This document shows, one piece after another, positions 34,524 through 44,055 of a stretch of 64,000 bases of DNA (position 1 is the first letter of the stretch; each line of letters opens with the position of its first letter). The stretch covers positions 186,001 to 250,000 of the forward strand of contig NZ_CAURPW010000001.1 of assembly GCF_963526985.1 (NCBI RefSeq). The letters are read 5' to 3'. The DNA comes from an uncultured Campylobacter sp. GTDB taxonomy: Bacteria; Campylobacterota; Campylobacteria; Campylobacterales; Campylobacteraceae. The notes beneath the pieces were generated by a model. It searched no databases. It worked only from the letters and a program-made list of their open reading frames with translations, and was not told the DNA's origin. Both the position numbers and the translations under genes were made by a program.

Positions 34524-35735
34524 TTATTCGGTGATCAAATTTGACTCAAGCCCCATCGCCCTTAGATACTGCGCGTTGATCTCTTTTTTACCGATGATCG
34601 CGTAGTCTAGGGCGTTTAGTCCGTTATCATCAACTGCCTGCACGTCCGCGCCGTTATCTACCAAAAGCTGCAATATCTCCACATCAGCCGCCCCCGCCGC
34701 GCTCATCAGTACGCTTTTTGACGCCGCGTCAAAGTCGCAGAGTTTCACGAAGCTCGGCAGTTGGACGCTCAAATTTGAGCTATAGGCAAGCTTCGTGCTC
34801 ACGTCTATCAGCCTTTTGTTTACCAGCGCTCCGTTTTTGAGCAGAAATTTGACCAAATTTATGTCGTTTAGCTGTACGGCCTTAAAAAGCGGAGTGATAC
34901 CGAGCAGATTTTCGTAGTTTACGTCCGCTCCGCTAGAAACCAGGAGCTTTACGTTATTTAAATTTTTAAGAGCGAAAAACAGCGGACTCTCAAAGCCGTA
35001 GTTTAAATTTACCCCCGCACGCAAAAACTCTCTTATCACGTCCTCGCTTTTTTCGTAAAGAAGCGCGGCGTTAAAGGCGTTTTGTAGCGAGGCTTGCGAC
35101 ACGGCGCCAGAATATATCGCCTCATTTATGCCGTATTTTGTAAAGGTCGGGTCGCTAACTTTTCTCGCAAGCTCATCCATATCGCCGTTTTGCAGAGTCG
35201 CGGCGGCAAATTTTAAAAACTCGTTTGCGACCTTTGAAGCATAATAAATCGCGCTGCCTTCGTCTATTTTGAAATTTGATTTGTAGTAGTTTACCAGCAG
35301 CCCCAAGACGGCGTTGTAGTCTTTGTTAAAGTCCTTAAAAACCGTGAAGTTACTTAAACTTTGATGTCCCCAGTAGCGAAGCCTGGCTCTGTTTTGCGAT
35401 ACGAGTTTTTCGTATTCGTCTGGACTCTCTAGCTCTTTGGCGTAAATTTCGGGCGCATAGGAGGCTTTTAGTATCTTAAATTTAAACTCGTTTAAATTTT
35501 TAGTCGCTAAATTTCCGACGCAAGCAAGGCTTTCGGCGCGGATCTTTTGAGCGGCCGAGAGTAAAATTTGAGCCTCTTTTATCCCTAGGATAGAGTCATT
35601 GCAGCTTGGCTCAAATTCTCCCGAAAATGTTAAATTTTGAGAGAAAAATCGCTGCTTTTCGGCCAAAGCATCATCACAGCTAAAATCTGCAAAAACAAAA
35701 GAAAATGACAAAAATATCGGCAAAATAAATCTCAT
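34524..35735 (-). CDS. Secreted ankyrin-repeat protein
   Basis: 403 aa from ATG 35735, which has GAGG eight bases upstream; an ATG four codons earlier is less well placed. Signal peptide RFILPIFLSFSFVFA then DFSCDD, so periplasmic. The C-terminal ~200 residues hold four or five ankyrin repeats (NLNYGFESPLFFALKNLNNVK, LLGITPLFKAVQLNDINLV, VQAVDDNGLNALDYAI). The N-terminal half is helical with two early Cys. C. jejuni has an ankyrin protein (Cj0834c, recalled) in the same place. Partner unknown. Confidence 0.85.
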   Translation of the reverse strand: MRFILPIFLSFSFVFADFSCDDALAEKQRFFSQNLTFSGEFEPSCNDSILGIKEAQILLSAAQKIRAESLACVGNLATKNLNEFKFKILKASYAPEIYAKELESPDEYEKLVSQNRARLRYWGHQSLSNFTVFKDFNKDYNAVLGLLVNYYKSNFKIDEGSAIYYASKVANEFLKFAAATLQNGDMDELARKVSDPTFTKYGINEAIYSGAVSQASLQNAFNAALLYEKSEDVIREFLRAGVNLNYGFESPLFFALKNLNNVKLLVSSGADVNYENLLGITPLFKAVQLNDINLVKFLLKNGALVNKRLIDVSTKLAYSSNLSVQLPSFVKLCDFDAASKSVLMSAAGAADVEILQLLVDNGADVQAVDDNGLNALDYAIIGKKEINAQYLRAMGLESNLITE

Positions 35736-35798
35736 CGTATGCCTCAATATCTTTTAATTTTAATAATTCTACCAAAAAATAATTTGGTAAAAATAAAT

Positions 35799-36296
35799 TT
35801 ACCGCTCATTAAAGCAAACGTCCGCAAACGCGGCTTTTAGCTTCTCGTAAAGCGGAGTAAAAGGCACGCCGTTTACGCGCACCTCGGCGATAGACGTGAT
35901 AAAGTTCGTATCTCCGCTCCATCGCGGCACTAGATGATAGTGTACGTGCTCTGCGATACCCGCACCCCCTGCTTTGCCTAGATTCATCCCGATATTTACG
36001 CCCGCCGCGTTTAGTTCGCGTTTTAAAATTTTCACGCCCTCGCGCACATAAGCGCTCATCTCCGACCACGTCTGCTCGTCTAGGCTTTCGATATTATCGG
36101 TGTGCACGTAAGGTATCACCATAAAGTGCCCTGGCGTATACGGGTAGAGATTCATGATCCCAAAACACCGCTTTGCGCGGAACAAAACGCCAGTCTGGGC
36201 GTCTTTTTCGGGATGATTTACGACGTTGCAAAAGACGCAGCCCTGCTCCTTTTTACCGAAATATTCGCTCCTCCACGGCGCGCAAATGTGATCCAT
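35799..36296 (-). CDS. HIT family nucleotide hydrolase
   Basis: 165 aa. Histidine-triad motif EHVHYHLVPRW; the N-terminal CVFCNVVNHPEKD is the HIT-family zinc/Cys region and NLYPYTPGHFMVIPYVH the second conserved block. Such proteins hydrolyse nucleotide adducts such as Ap4A or adenosine phosphoramidates. GGAGG upstream of the ATG, directly after the trpC stop, as in C. jejuni (Cj0498-Cj0499, recalled). Confidence 0.9.
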   Translation of the reverse strand: MDHICAPWRSEYFGKKEQGCVFCNVVNHPEKDAQTGVLFRAKRCFGIMNLYPYTPGHFMVIPYVHTDNIESLDEQTWSEMSAYVREGVKILKRELNAAGVNIGMNLGKAGGAGIAEHVHYHLVPRWSGDTNFITSIAEVRVNGVPFTPLYEKLKAAFADVCFNER

Positions 36297-36297
36297 C

Positions 36298-37083
36298 CTA
36301 GCCCTCCTTTACGGTTTTTACGGCTTTTGCCAAGTCCTCTTGCCTCATAAAATGCTCGCCTATCAAAAACGCGTCGGCTCCTTGCGCATGAAGCTCTTTT
36401 AGCTGTGAATGCTCGTAGATACCGCTTTCGGCGACGATGACGCTTACATTTTTGATTTTAGAAAACAGCTTCTCGCAAAGGCTCATATCCATCTCAAACG
36501 TGCTTAAATTTCGGTGATTTACCCCGACTATCTTTGCGCGTGCGAAATTTGACTTTTCTACGTCCTCTTCATCGTGCGTCTCCACTAGTGCCTCAAGCCC
36601 TAAAGAGCGCGCATAATCAAGCAGCCGCTTTAACTCGCCCGCGCTAAGAGCCTTTGCGATAAGCAAGATAAAGTCGGCTCCGTAAACGAGCGCTTCTAAA
36701 ATTTGATACTCGTCTACGATAAAATCCTTGCGAAGTAGCGGTAGCGAGCTTGCCTGTCTGATAGCGGCTAGATATTCTAAATTTCCTTTAAAAAAATGCG
36801 GCTCGGTTAGAACCGAGATAGCGTTTGCGCCGCCCTTTTCATACTCTTTGGCTATCTCTACGGGCGCGAAATTTTGCCTTATCAGCCCCTTGCTAGGGCT
36901 TGCTTTTTTGACCTCGGCGATAATGCGATACGGCTCGTCTGAGCTGCTTTTTAGCGCTTTTGCCGCATCTTTTATCTCGCGAGGATTTTTGGCCGCGAGC
37001 TCTTGAAGCTTTTCAAAAGGCGTTTGCGATTTTCGTGGCGCCAAGTCCTCTTTAGTTCGTTCGATTATCTGATCTAGTATCAT
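36298..37083 (-). CDS. trpC: Indole-3-glycerol phosphate synthase
   Basis: 261 aa, single-function enzyme that closes the indole ring in tryptophan synthesis. TIM barrel: AEVKKASPSKGLIRQNF (catalytic Lys in ASPSKG), LTEPHFFKGNLEYL, LLRKDFIVDEYQI, GVNHRNLSTFEMDM, VAESGIY and FLIGEHFM. Starts at ATG 37083 overlapping the TPR gene by four bases. Other trp genes are not here. Confidence 0.95.
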   Translation of the reverse strand: MILDQIIERTKEDLAPRKSQTPFEKLQELAAKNPREIKDAAKALKSSSDEPYRIIAEVKKASPSKGLIRQNFAPVEIAKEYEKGGANAISVLTEPHFFKGNLEYLAAIRQASSLPLLRKDFIVDEYQILEALVYGADFILLIAKALSAGELKRLLDYARSLGLEALVETHDEEDVEKSNFARAKIVGVNHRNLSTFEMDMSLCEKLFSKIKNVSVIVAESGIYEHSQLKELHAQGADAFLIGEHFMRQEDLAKAVKTVKEG

Positions 37084-38345
37084 TTTTTACCCTTTTTTAG
37101 GCACTCTTTGATAGCGTTTATGTGCTCTTTACCTTCGGGCGAATTTACAAATTCCTCGTTATGAAGAGTTTGCCTCATTATCTCGTCGGCTTTTTTACAC
37201 TCGCCAAGCTTATAGTATCCCCACGCTAGCGAGTCTAGATAAAACACAGATCCGGGCTCTAGCTCAAGGGCTTTATTTACCAGATCTATCCCCTTTTTCG
37301 CGTCTATATCGTGGTCGATGAGTAGGTAGCCGTAGTAGTTTAGGTATAGAGCGTTATTTAGCTTTACGGCCGATTTTTCAAAGTTATTTACGACTTGTTT
37401 GAGGCTATCTTTATCTATCTTTTTAGTTTGTTTATTTGTGTCTCTTTCGTATTGATATATCGCCATTTTGGCTTGATATTCGAGATTAAAGCTCTTATCA
37501 AAGGCCTCCTGCGCCTTTTTATAAGCCTTAGCAAAATCCCCCGTCGCGGCGTAAAGATCCATCAGAGCATCGTCGTTGTAGGAGTATTTTTGCAAAAATT
37601 TGATCGCACCGTCGTAGTTTTTTTGATAGACATAGACGCCAAGTGCTTTTTCGAGATAGGTTTTTTCTCTAGTCGCTTCAAAAAGCCCCTCGTAAACATC
37701 GATCATATCGGAGTAGCGGCCGTCTTGCGCATAGATATCAACTAGCGCCGTGCAGGTCTCGACCTCGCAGCCGTCTATACGGCGCGAGCTCTCTAGGTAC
37801 CTGATCGCCTCTTTTTTGTCGTTCATTTTATTGTACAAAAGATCGACTATTCGCAGTAGATTTTCCACGCTTCTATCTAGCTCGTATGCGCGCTCTAGCT
37901 CGCCCAAGGCGGCTTTGTTGTCGTTTTGCATCGAGTAGACGGCAGAGAGCATGACGTGGTTTTTGGAGATGTCTTCTTTTTTTACGAGCTCTTTCATTAT
38001 CTTTGCGGCTTCGTCTAGTTTGTTTTCGCTCATCAAATTTGCGCCCTGTATGCGAAGTACGTCCACGTCGTCTTTTAGCACTTTTTGGCTGAGCGCTAAA
38101 ATGCTTTTAAAATTTACGTTTTTAGAAAAAAACGCAAGTCTTAGCGCTTCTTTTAGATAGTCCGTGTTTTTGGTTTTTTCGTAAAGCTGCTCGTAAAGCT
38201 CGGTCGCCTCGTCATGCTTAGCGTTTTCGACCGCCATTAGCGCTTTGATAACGTATAAATTCTCGTTAAAGTCCTCTTTAGCGGTAGCAAAACAAACAAG
38301 CAAAGCCGCCAAAATAAATTTTAAAATCGCTTTATTCCCGCGCAT
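37080..38345 (-). CDS. TPR-repeat protein, exported
   Basis: 421 aa. N-terminal hydrophobic signal (ILKFILAALLVCFATA) ending in A-x-A-like KED; a Cys sits in the hydrophobic core but not in a good lipobox. The remainder is tetratricopeptide-like helical pairs from about 30 to the end (for example DEATELYEQLYEKTKNTDYLK, LGELERAYELDRSVENLLR, GIDLVNKALELEPGSVFYLD). GGAGAAAG before the ATG. Overlaps the YkgJ gene by 25 bases. It corresponds in position to C. jejuni Cj0497 (recalled as a lipoprotein). Probably a periplasmic scaffold. Confidence 0.82.
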   Translation of the reverse strand: MRGNKAILKFILAALLVCFATAKEDFNENLYVIKALMAVENAKHDEATELYEQLYEKTKNTDYLKEALRLAFFSKNVNFKSILALSQKVLKDDVDVLRIQGANLMSENKLDEAAKIMKELVKKEDISKNHVMLSAVYSMQNDNKAALGELERAYELDRSVENLLRIVDLLYNKMNDKKEAIRYLESSRRIDGCEVETCTALVDIYAQDGRYSDMIDVYEGLFEATREKTYLEKALGVYVYQKNYDGAIKFLQKYSYNDDALMDLYAATGDFAKAYKKAQEAFDKSFNLEYQAKMAIYQYERDTNKQTKKIDKDSLKQVVNNFEKSAVKLNNALYLNYYGYLLIDHDIDAKKGIDLVNKALELEPGSVFYLDSLAWGYYKLGECKKADEIMRQTLHNEEFVNSPEGKEHINAIKECLKKGKK

Positions 38346-38698
38346 TCTTTCTCCAATTCATTGATTTTATCCTTAAAATAGTCCCAAAACGGAAAGGTGC
38401 GGCACTGGCTCGGGCGAAAGTCGTAAACCGAGCAGTTTTTTGCCGTTTCGTCAAAAAATACGCACGCAAATCCGCCCTCATAGGGCTTTTCTTTGAGGCT
38501 AAATTTGTATCCGAATTTATCTAAAAATCGCGATCTAAAATCATCCTCGCTTATTTTTAAATGTTCCGCCAGCGCCGAAATTTCAGCCGAGCTTATCCAT
38601 ATATAGCCGCTTTCTCCCGTGCAGCATTTGCCGCCGCACCGCTCGCATTTGCTAGCGTCAAATTCATAACTAAAGCCGCTTTGTCTTAGCAAATTCAC
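38321..38698 (-). CDS. YkgJ family Cys-cluster protein
   Basis: 125 aa. Zinc/iron-chelating CxxCxxxCC cluster: CERCGGKCC near residue 18, then CVFFDETAKNCSVYDFRPSQCRTFPFW, the standard YkgJ second half. Binds a metal; role unknown. GTG start inside GTGA overlapping the methyltransferase stop. Conserved position before the TPR-trpC-HIT genes. Confidence 0.88.
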   Translation of the reverse strand: MNLLRQSGFSYEFDASKCERCGGKCCTGESGYIWISSAEISALAEHLKISEDDFRSRFLDKFGYKFSLKEKPYEGGFACVFFDETAKNCSVYDFRPSQCRTFPFWDYFKDKINELEKECAGIKRF

Positions 38699-39390
38699 TC
38701 CGCCGCGTCCTTGCTTTGCATATTTGCCGCAGCAAAAATTTGGGCCGCTTTTTTGCTATAAACTCCGCCTTCAAAAACGAAAATCGCAGGCAAAATTTGA
38801 GCTAAGGATTTTGAGCTTTTTTTAGCTTCGATGAGCGCTAAATTTGCCGCGGCGTCTGCTTTTGGATGCACGAAGCAAAGCCTGGTAAGCGTAAATTTAA
38901 ACTCGCTCAAACAAAGCAAAATTTCAGCTAGGCGCTTAGCGTCGTAACAAAAGCTAAAAACTCCGCGCGGCTTTAGGAGCGAATTTGCCCTACCTACAAG
39001 CTCTCTAAGGGGCAAATTTTCGCTGTATCTAGCGGTGCGAAGGTGTTCGTTCTCACTTTTTTTCGCGCCGTCGTGATAAAAAGGCGGGTTTGAGACGATG
39101 AGATCATATCTTTTTTCGCTCTTAAATTTAGCAAGATCAGCCGTTATAAACTCGGCTTCAAGCCCGTTTTGGCTAGCGTTTGCGGCGGCTAAATTTACGT
39201 TAGCTTCTAAAATATCGAGTAAGCTAAGCGAAATTTTAGGAAAATCGCGCTTTAAAAGCAGTCCCAAAACCCCGCTACCGCAGCCAACGTCTAGCACCTC
39301 GCCGCGCACTCCGCCCTCACGGATGAAGTCGTACAAAAACATCGTGTCGCTGTTGTAGCGGTAGCCGTTTTTAGGCTGAGTGATTATCAT
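38695..39390 (-). CDS. tRNA1(Val) adenine-N6 methyltransferase-like protein
   Basis: 231 aa. Class I AdoMet methyltransferase: VLDVGCGSGVLGLLL and the amino-methylase NPPF motif in IVSNPPFYHDGAKKSENEHLRTARY, the latter typical of TrmN6/YfiC (N6-methyladenosine 37 of tRNA-Val). It begins ITQPKNGYRYNSDTMFLYDF as in that family. Starts in the ATGA overlap with the coiled-coil gene. Target RNA is inferred. Confidence 0.84.
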   Translation of the reverse strand: MIITQPKNGYRYNSDTMFLYDFIREGGVRGEVLDVGCGSGVLGLLLKRDFPKISLSLLDILEANVNLAAANASQNGLEAEFITADLAKFKSEKRYDLIVSNPPFYHDGAKKSENEHLRTARYSENLPLRELVGRANSLLKPRGVFSFCYDAKRLAEILLCLSEFKFTLTRLCFVHPKADAAANLALIEAKKSSKSLAQILPAIFVFEGGVYSKKAAQIFAAANMQSKDAAE

Positions 39391-41363
39391 CTATAGACCT
39401 TTATGATAAAGCCCTGCTTATCCTCGGATGTTATTATGTCGTTGCTGTAAGATATACGCGAAAAGTCGCCGAATTCGTCTTTTATCAGCTCTCCGGCGAC
39501 CTTAGCGCGCTCCTTGCCGATACCGAAATTCGCATACGAATCGATCTTTTCAAGTTCGTCTTGAGGGATAGTTTTAGCTGCTTTTGAGGTAGCGATAAAG
39601 TTACCGCGGCTTACTATCGGTGTGATTTCAAAGTAATAATTTGAATTATAGCTCTGCAAAAAGTCGCTTACTTTATTTTTGCACGTTTGCGTCGGCTTAT
39701 CAGAGCCCGCACTCATATCCGTGCACTCGACGGAGGCGATGAAAACCACCTTTTTGGGTACTTCGGCTCTAAAATTTAGCTGAATTATCTTTTTTAGGTT
39801 TTCATTTTCGCTCATTAGCTCCTCGTTTTTAGCCATTATTTGCGATACTTCGCCCTTTGCGAGATTTCTTTGCGCGCTGGTTTTAGCTAAATTTTCCTTT
39901 GTTTGATTTAGGTTTTGCGCCTCGTTTAGCGCTTGCTTTTTTAGCTCCGCTATCTCCTCGTCTTTTTTTGCTATTTGGTTTGTTAGCTCGTTTATTTGCT
40001 CTTTGAAGCTCTCGTTTGATTTTAGATTTTCATCGACTAGAGTGGTAATTTTATTGTTTAAAATTTTATAGTTTTGGATATTTTTTTTACCGGCGGCGAT
40101 CTCGTCTGCTAGCAGCTCTTTTTGGGCGATTAGCGATTCGTTTAGCTCCGAGATTTTGGCGTCCGATTTTTGCAAAAGCTCGTCTTTTTTAGCCGATTGC
40201 TCTACTAGTTCGTCTATTTTGGCTTGATAGTCGTTTTGAGTGCTAATCGCGCTTTGACGAGCATTTTCGAGTTCTATTTTTAGCGCGTCTATTTGAGCTA
40301 AAAGCTTTTGTGATTCTTTTTCAAAGTCCTGCGATTGTTTTTCTATTTTCGCGTTTAGCTCGCTATTTGCCGTATTTAGCTCGTCGTTCATCGCTTTTAG
40401 ATTATCTTTTGACTCGGCCTTTTTATTTGCGATTTCAAGACTTGCTTCAAGCTCGGTTATTTTTCTTTTGCCCGCATTGAGCTCTTTTTCTAGCGATGAA
40501 ATTTGATTTTTGTTAGAGCTTTGTAGGGATGAAATTTGAGCGTTAAATTCGCTCGAAACCCTCTTTATCTCGCTATCTTTTAGCCCCAGTTCGCTCATTA
40601 GCCTTGCGTTTTCGTTCTTTAGTTTCGCCGCCTCCGCCGTTGCCGTTTTTAGCTCGTTTTCAAATTTTGCCTTGCTGGTTTGCGCTTCGTTTTTTAGCGC
40701 GTCATTTTGAGCCTCTAGCCGTTTTAGCGCATTTTGATTTTCGTTTTGCGTTTTAGCGCTTGATTTGTCAAATTCGCTCTGCTTTTTTTCAAGCTGGGCT
40801 TTTAGATTTTTTATCTCTGCTCGTAGCGAGGTTAAATTTTGCTCTAAATTTTTATTTTTTTCGTTTTGTTCTTGCGCTTTGGCTAGTTTTTTATTTAGCT
40901 CGTCGATTGTGCTTAGGCGCTGTTTGTCGTTAGCGCCGGCGGCTTGCTTTCGTCTAGCTTCCAGCTCGGCTTTTTGCTCGTTTAGCTGATTTGTTATCTC
41001 TAGGTTTTTACCGACTAGATCGAGGTTGTCATCGTATAGGAGCTTGTTTTGCGCGCGCAGGACGCGGATTTGTTCTTTTAGCTCGGACTCATTTCCCAAA
41101 ACGGGCGCGTCGGTATCGTTTGCATCCAAATTTTTTTCATCTATCAAATTTGGCGAAATGCGATTTTGCGGGGTTAAATTTTTATCTTCTTTAGCCTGCG
41201 TAAGCTCGTCTTTAGGCAGTTCCTCGACGTTCATTACCTGCACGGCGAGCTGTTTTGCGCTTTGGTCGCCGCCTTGTTTAGAAAACTCGAAATACAAATA
41301 ATAACCGCCAAGCGTAAGCAAGCAACCGCAGATAAAAAATAAGACTAAATTTAACGCTCTCAA
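39387..41363 (-). CDS. Membrane-anchored long coiled-coil protein with OmpA-like end
   Basis: 658 aa. One membrane helix at residues 4-26 (LVLFFICGCLLTLGGYYLYF), a linker, then about 430 residues of almost unbroken coiled coil (~75-525) rich in Lys/Glu/Asn/Gln. The last ~120 residues form a globular domain (VVFIASVECTDM to the end) with FGIGKERAKVAGELIKDEFG, like the SxxRAxxVxxxL helix of OmpA/MotB peptidoglycan-binding domains; two Cys (CTDM, TCKNK) may pair. TTG start with AAGGAAAA upstream. It may reach from the inner membrane across the periplasm to the wall (inference). Family not recognised. Confidence 0.78.
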   Translation of the reverse strand: MRALNLVLFFICGCLLTLGGYYLYFEFSKQGGDQSAKQLAVQVMNVEELPKDELTQAKEDKNLTPQNRISPNLIDEKNLDANDTDAPVLGNESELKEQIRVLRAQNKLLYDDNLDLVGKNLEITNQLNEQKAELEARRKQAAGANDKQRLSTIDELNKKLAKAQEQNEKNKNLEQNLTSLRAEIKNLKAQLEKKQSEFDKSSAKTQNENQNALKRLEAQNDALKNEAQTSKAKFENELKTATAEAAKLKNENARLMSELGLKDSEIKRVSSEFNAQISSLQSSNKNQISSLEKELNAGKRKITELEASLEIANKKAESKDNLKAMNDELNTANSELNAKIEKQSQDFEKESQKLLAQIDALKIELENARQSAISTQNDYQAKIDELVEQSAKKDELLQKSDAKISELNESLIAQKELLADEIAAGKKNIQNYKILNNKITTLVDENLKSNESFKEQINELTNQIAKKDEEIAELKKQALNEAQNLNQTKENLAKTSAQRNLAKGEVSQIMAKNEELMSENENLKKIIQLNFRAEVPKKVVFIASVECTDMSAGSDKPTQTCKNKVSDFLQSYNSNYYFEITPIVSRGNFIATSKAAKTIPQDELEKIDSYANFGIGKERAKVAGELIKDEFGDFSRISYSNDIITSEDKQGFIIKVYR

Positions 41364-41365
41364 CT

Positions 41366-42316
41366 CTACTTTTCCTTAATGTTTTGAACTACCTTATGCG
41401 CGTGATTTAGCGCTAGCACTATCGATCCGCCGTTTTTTAGCACGATGTCGCCGCCGATATACAGCCCGCCGACGCTGCTTTCGTAGTGCTCGTTTACGAT
41501 AGGATCTTTATCCGCATCAAGCTCTACTCCGCATTTTTGTAAAAAATCCACCGGAGTCGAGCCGCCGATAGCGTAGACGACTCTGTCGTAGACTCTGATT
41601 TTACCGTTTGAAAAGTGCGCCCTAACGCGTCCTGATTCGTTTTCTATCTCGGTGATATCGTGATTTAGGCGGACTTTTAGCTTATTTGCCTTCTCCAGCT
41701 CCCAAAGCGCGGCTAAATTTACGTCGTTTACGCGGCTAAATTTGTCCTTACGGTACGCTAGCGTAGTTTTGTTGTATTGGCACAGCTCGATAGCGTACTC
41801 TACGGCCGAGTTTCCGCCGCCGACGACTAGCACCTTTTCGCCGCTGGAACAGGAGTTTAGATTAAAATTTACGACTCCGTTTAGCGAAGGCGGGATTTTA
41901 TAGTCCGGCTTGTTTGGACGCCCCATCTTACCGATACTTATCATAACGTTTTTGGCCTTGTAGTCGCCCTTTGCGGTGTGTACGAAAAACAAATCGTCCT
42001 TTTTTTTCACGCTTTCGACCTCGGAGTTAAAAACCGCTTCTATCTCGTCGTGGTCTAGCAGCTTATCAAAATAATCAAGCGTACTTTCTTTCGTACCGTC
42101 CTCAAAGGACACGATGCCGTGGATGGTGCTGTCTTGACCTTTGTACTCCTTGTCCACGCGCTTGTTGTCTTTGTAAAATTTACGTATCGTTTGACTGTGA
42201 TTGTCGCCCTTTTCGAGAAGCAAGACTTTTTTTAATCCGTTCGCCCTAGCCTCTACGACGGTCGCGATACCGCAAGGACCGCCGCCGATAACGATAATAT
42301 CGTAAACATCGCTCAT
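41366..42316 (-). CDS. FAD-dependent pyridine nucleotide disulfide oxidoreductase (YpdA/TrxB-like)
   Basis: 316 aa from ATG 42316 (MSDVYDIIVIGGGPCGIA); an ATG ten codons earlier has a weaker setting. FAD site GGGPCGIATVVEA at the N-terminus, NAD(P) site VVGGGNSAVEYAIEL near residue 172, and GLYIGGDIV at the FAD end. The CxxC of thioredoxin reductase is missing; the sequence looks more like YpdA/ferredoxin-NADP reductase-like enzymes. Two bases upstream of the coiled-coil gene. Substrate unknown. Confidence 0.85.
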   Translation of the reverse strand: MSDVYDIIVIGGGPCGIATVVEARANGLKKVLLLEKGDNHSQTIRKFYKDNKRVDKEYKGQDSTIHGIVSFEDGTKESTLDYFDKLLDHDEIEAVFNSEVESVKKKDDLFFVHTAKGDYKAKNVMISIGKMGRPNKPDYKIPPSLNGVVNFNLNSCSSGEKVLVVGGGNSAVEYAIELCQYNKTTLAYRKDKFSRVNDVNLAALWELEKANKLKVRLNHDITEIENESGRVRAHFSNGKIRVYDRVVYAIGGSTPVDFLQKCGVELDADKDPIVNEHYESSVGGLYIGGDIVLKNGGSIVLALNHAHKVVQNIKEK

Positions 42317-42565
42317 TAATTTTCTCCGATTTTGATAATTTTTCATTAATGTAGCGAAAATTGGATTAAATTTTAAGAAATTCGCAAAATTTGGGGCAAA
42401 TTTAATTTAAAAGCGCGAAAAGCGGTCAAATTTAAAAGATAAAAGGCGGGCGTGAGCAAATTTGACTCGTTTGGATTCCGTAAATTTACGAGCTAAATTT
42501 GAGCCTTGCTAAATTTACAAATTTATAAAAGGGCGCAAATTTCATCAAATTTACGCCTGCTAAAG

Positions 42566-43903
42566 CTAAATTTTCTTTAAAAACTCAGCGATTAAAAACG
42601 CTAGTTCTAGCGACTGGTCGGCGTTTAGGCGCGGATCGCACTGCGTCTCGTATCTGTGGGCTAGATCGCTTTCGTTTAGCTTAAACGATCCGCCCGTGCA
42701 CTCGGTCACGTCCTGACCCGTCATCTCTAGATGCACGCCACCCGCATGCGTGCCTTCGGCTCTATGTATCTCAAAAAAGCTCTGCACTTCGGCTAGGATT
42801 TTGTCAAATTCGCGCGTTTTGTAGCCGTTTGCGGCTTTTATCGTGTTGCCGTGCATCGGATCGATACTATAGACGATGTTTAGGCCTTCGCGTTTTACTT
42901 CGCGTAGGATTTTAGGCAGTTTCTCGCCGATTTTATCCGCGCCCATTCTAATTATTACGTTTAGTCTACCCGCTTCATTTTGTGGATTTAGCGCATTTGC
43001 GAGCGTTATAACGTCCTGCGCGGTAGCGTTTGGCCCGATCTTGACGCCAAGAGGATTGTGCACGCCGCTTAGAAAATGCACGTGAGCGTCGTTTATGCCG
43101 CGAGTACGCTCGCCGATCCAGAGCATATGCGCCGAGCAGTCGTACCAGTCGCCGGTGAGGCTATCCTCTCTAGTGAGCGCCTCCTCGTACGGCAGCAAGA
43201 GCGCCTCGTGCGAGGTGTAGACCTTAGTTTCGCTAAGCGCGGGCGTGTTTGAGGCATTTATACCACAAGCTCCCATAAACGCTAGAGTTTGGCTCAGCTG
43301 CCTGGCTAGCTCGCCGTATTTAGCGTCAAGCTCGGGCTTTTTGATAAAGCCTAGGTTCCAGCGATTTACCTCGTGCAGATCGGCTAGACCGCCGCGAGAA
43401 AAGGCGCGAAGCAGGTTCATCGTGGACGCGCTTTGATAATACGCCTCGATCATGCGATTTGGATCGGGCACGCGGGCGTCTTGGTTAAATTCAAAGCCGT
43501 TTATGATGTCGCCGCGGTAGCTGGGTAGCTTTACGCCGCCTTGCTCCTCGTAGTCCGAGCTTCTAGGCTTGGCAAACTGACCCGCCACTCGCCCTACTTT
43601 TACGACGGGGCAGCGTCCAGCAAAGGTTAAAACGATCGCCATTTGTAACATCACTTTAAACATATCGCGGATATTTACGGCGTTAAAATTTGAAAAACTC
43701 TCCGCGCAGTCGCCCCCTTGCAGCAAAAACGCCTCGCCATTGCAAACCTTAGCAAGGTCTTGCTTTAGGTTTCTAGCCTCGCCTGCAAAAACTAGCGGCG
43801 GCATCGTCTTTAGCTTATCCTCGGCCTTTTTTAGCAAGGCCTCGTCGGGGTAGCTTGGCTGCTGTAAGATATTAAATTTTCTCCACGAATCTCTACTCCA
43901 CAT
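42566..43903 (-). CDS. aroG: 3-deoxy-7-phosphoheptulonate synthase, class II (plant type)
   Basis: 445 aa from ATG 43903; a longer frame adds 34 hydrophobic/basic residues without a start signal, while AAAGG precedes 43903. Condenses PEP and erythrose 4-phosphate, first step of the shikimate pathway. The class II enzyme begins WSRDSWRKFNILQQPSYPD, with LLQGGDCAESF, VGRVAGQFAKPRS, DPNRMIEAYYQSA, GERTRGINDAHVHFL and GGVHLEMTGQDVTECTGG. Alone between long AT-rich spacers. Symbol by common Campylobacter usage. Confidence 0.93.
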   Translation of the reverse strand: MWSRDSWRKFNILQQPSYPDEALLKKAEDKLKTMPPLVFAGEARNLKQDLAKVCNGEAFLLQGGDCAESFSNFNAVNIRDMFKVMLQMAIVLTFAGRCPVVKVGRVAGQFAKPRSSDYEEQGGVKLPSYRGDIINGFEFNQDARVPDPNRMIEAYYQSASTMNLLRAFSRGGLADLHEVNRWNLGFIKKPELDAKYGELARQLSQTLAFMGACGINASNTPALSETKVYTSHEALLLPYEEALTREDSLTGDWYDCSAHMLWIGERTRGINDAHVHFLSGVHNPLGVKIGPNATAQDVITLANALNPQNEAGRLNVIIRMGADKIGEKLPKILREVKREGLNIVYSIDPMHGNTIKAANGYKTREFDKILAEVQSFFEIHRAEGTHAGGVHLEMTGQDVTECTGGSFKLNESDLAHRYETQCDPRLNADQSLELAFLIAEFLKKI

Positions 43904-44029
43904 CTTTAAACCTTTCTTAAAAATAACGCCGATTTTAGCTAAAAGAAATTTTATTACAGATAAAATTTCAAATTTTAGCTTCAAAATCGCGTTTTTTCGC
44001 CGCATAAGCTCTGCTTAACGACAAATAAA

Positions 44030-44035
44030 TATAAT
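44030..44035 (+). promoter_or_regulatory. -10 box (TATAAT) of rarD
   Basis: TATAAT in ACAAATAAATATAATTT, 21 bp upstream of the ATG at 44056. The leader would be about 13 nt. Confidence 0.5.
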
Positions 44036-44055
44036 TTCGCCAAAAAAGCGGAAAA

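Noticed and set aside
43904..44005. 34-residue N-terminal extension of the DAHP synthase
   Set aside because: No ribosome binding site; family proteins begin at WSRDSW, and AAAGG precedes ATG 43903.
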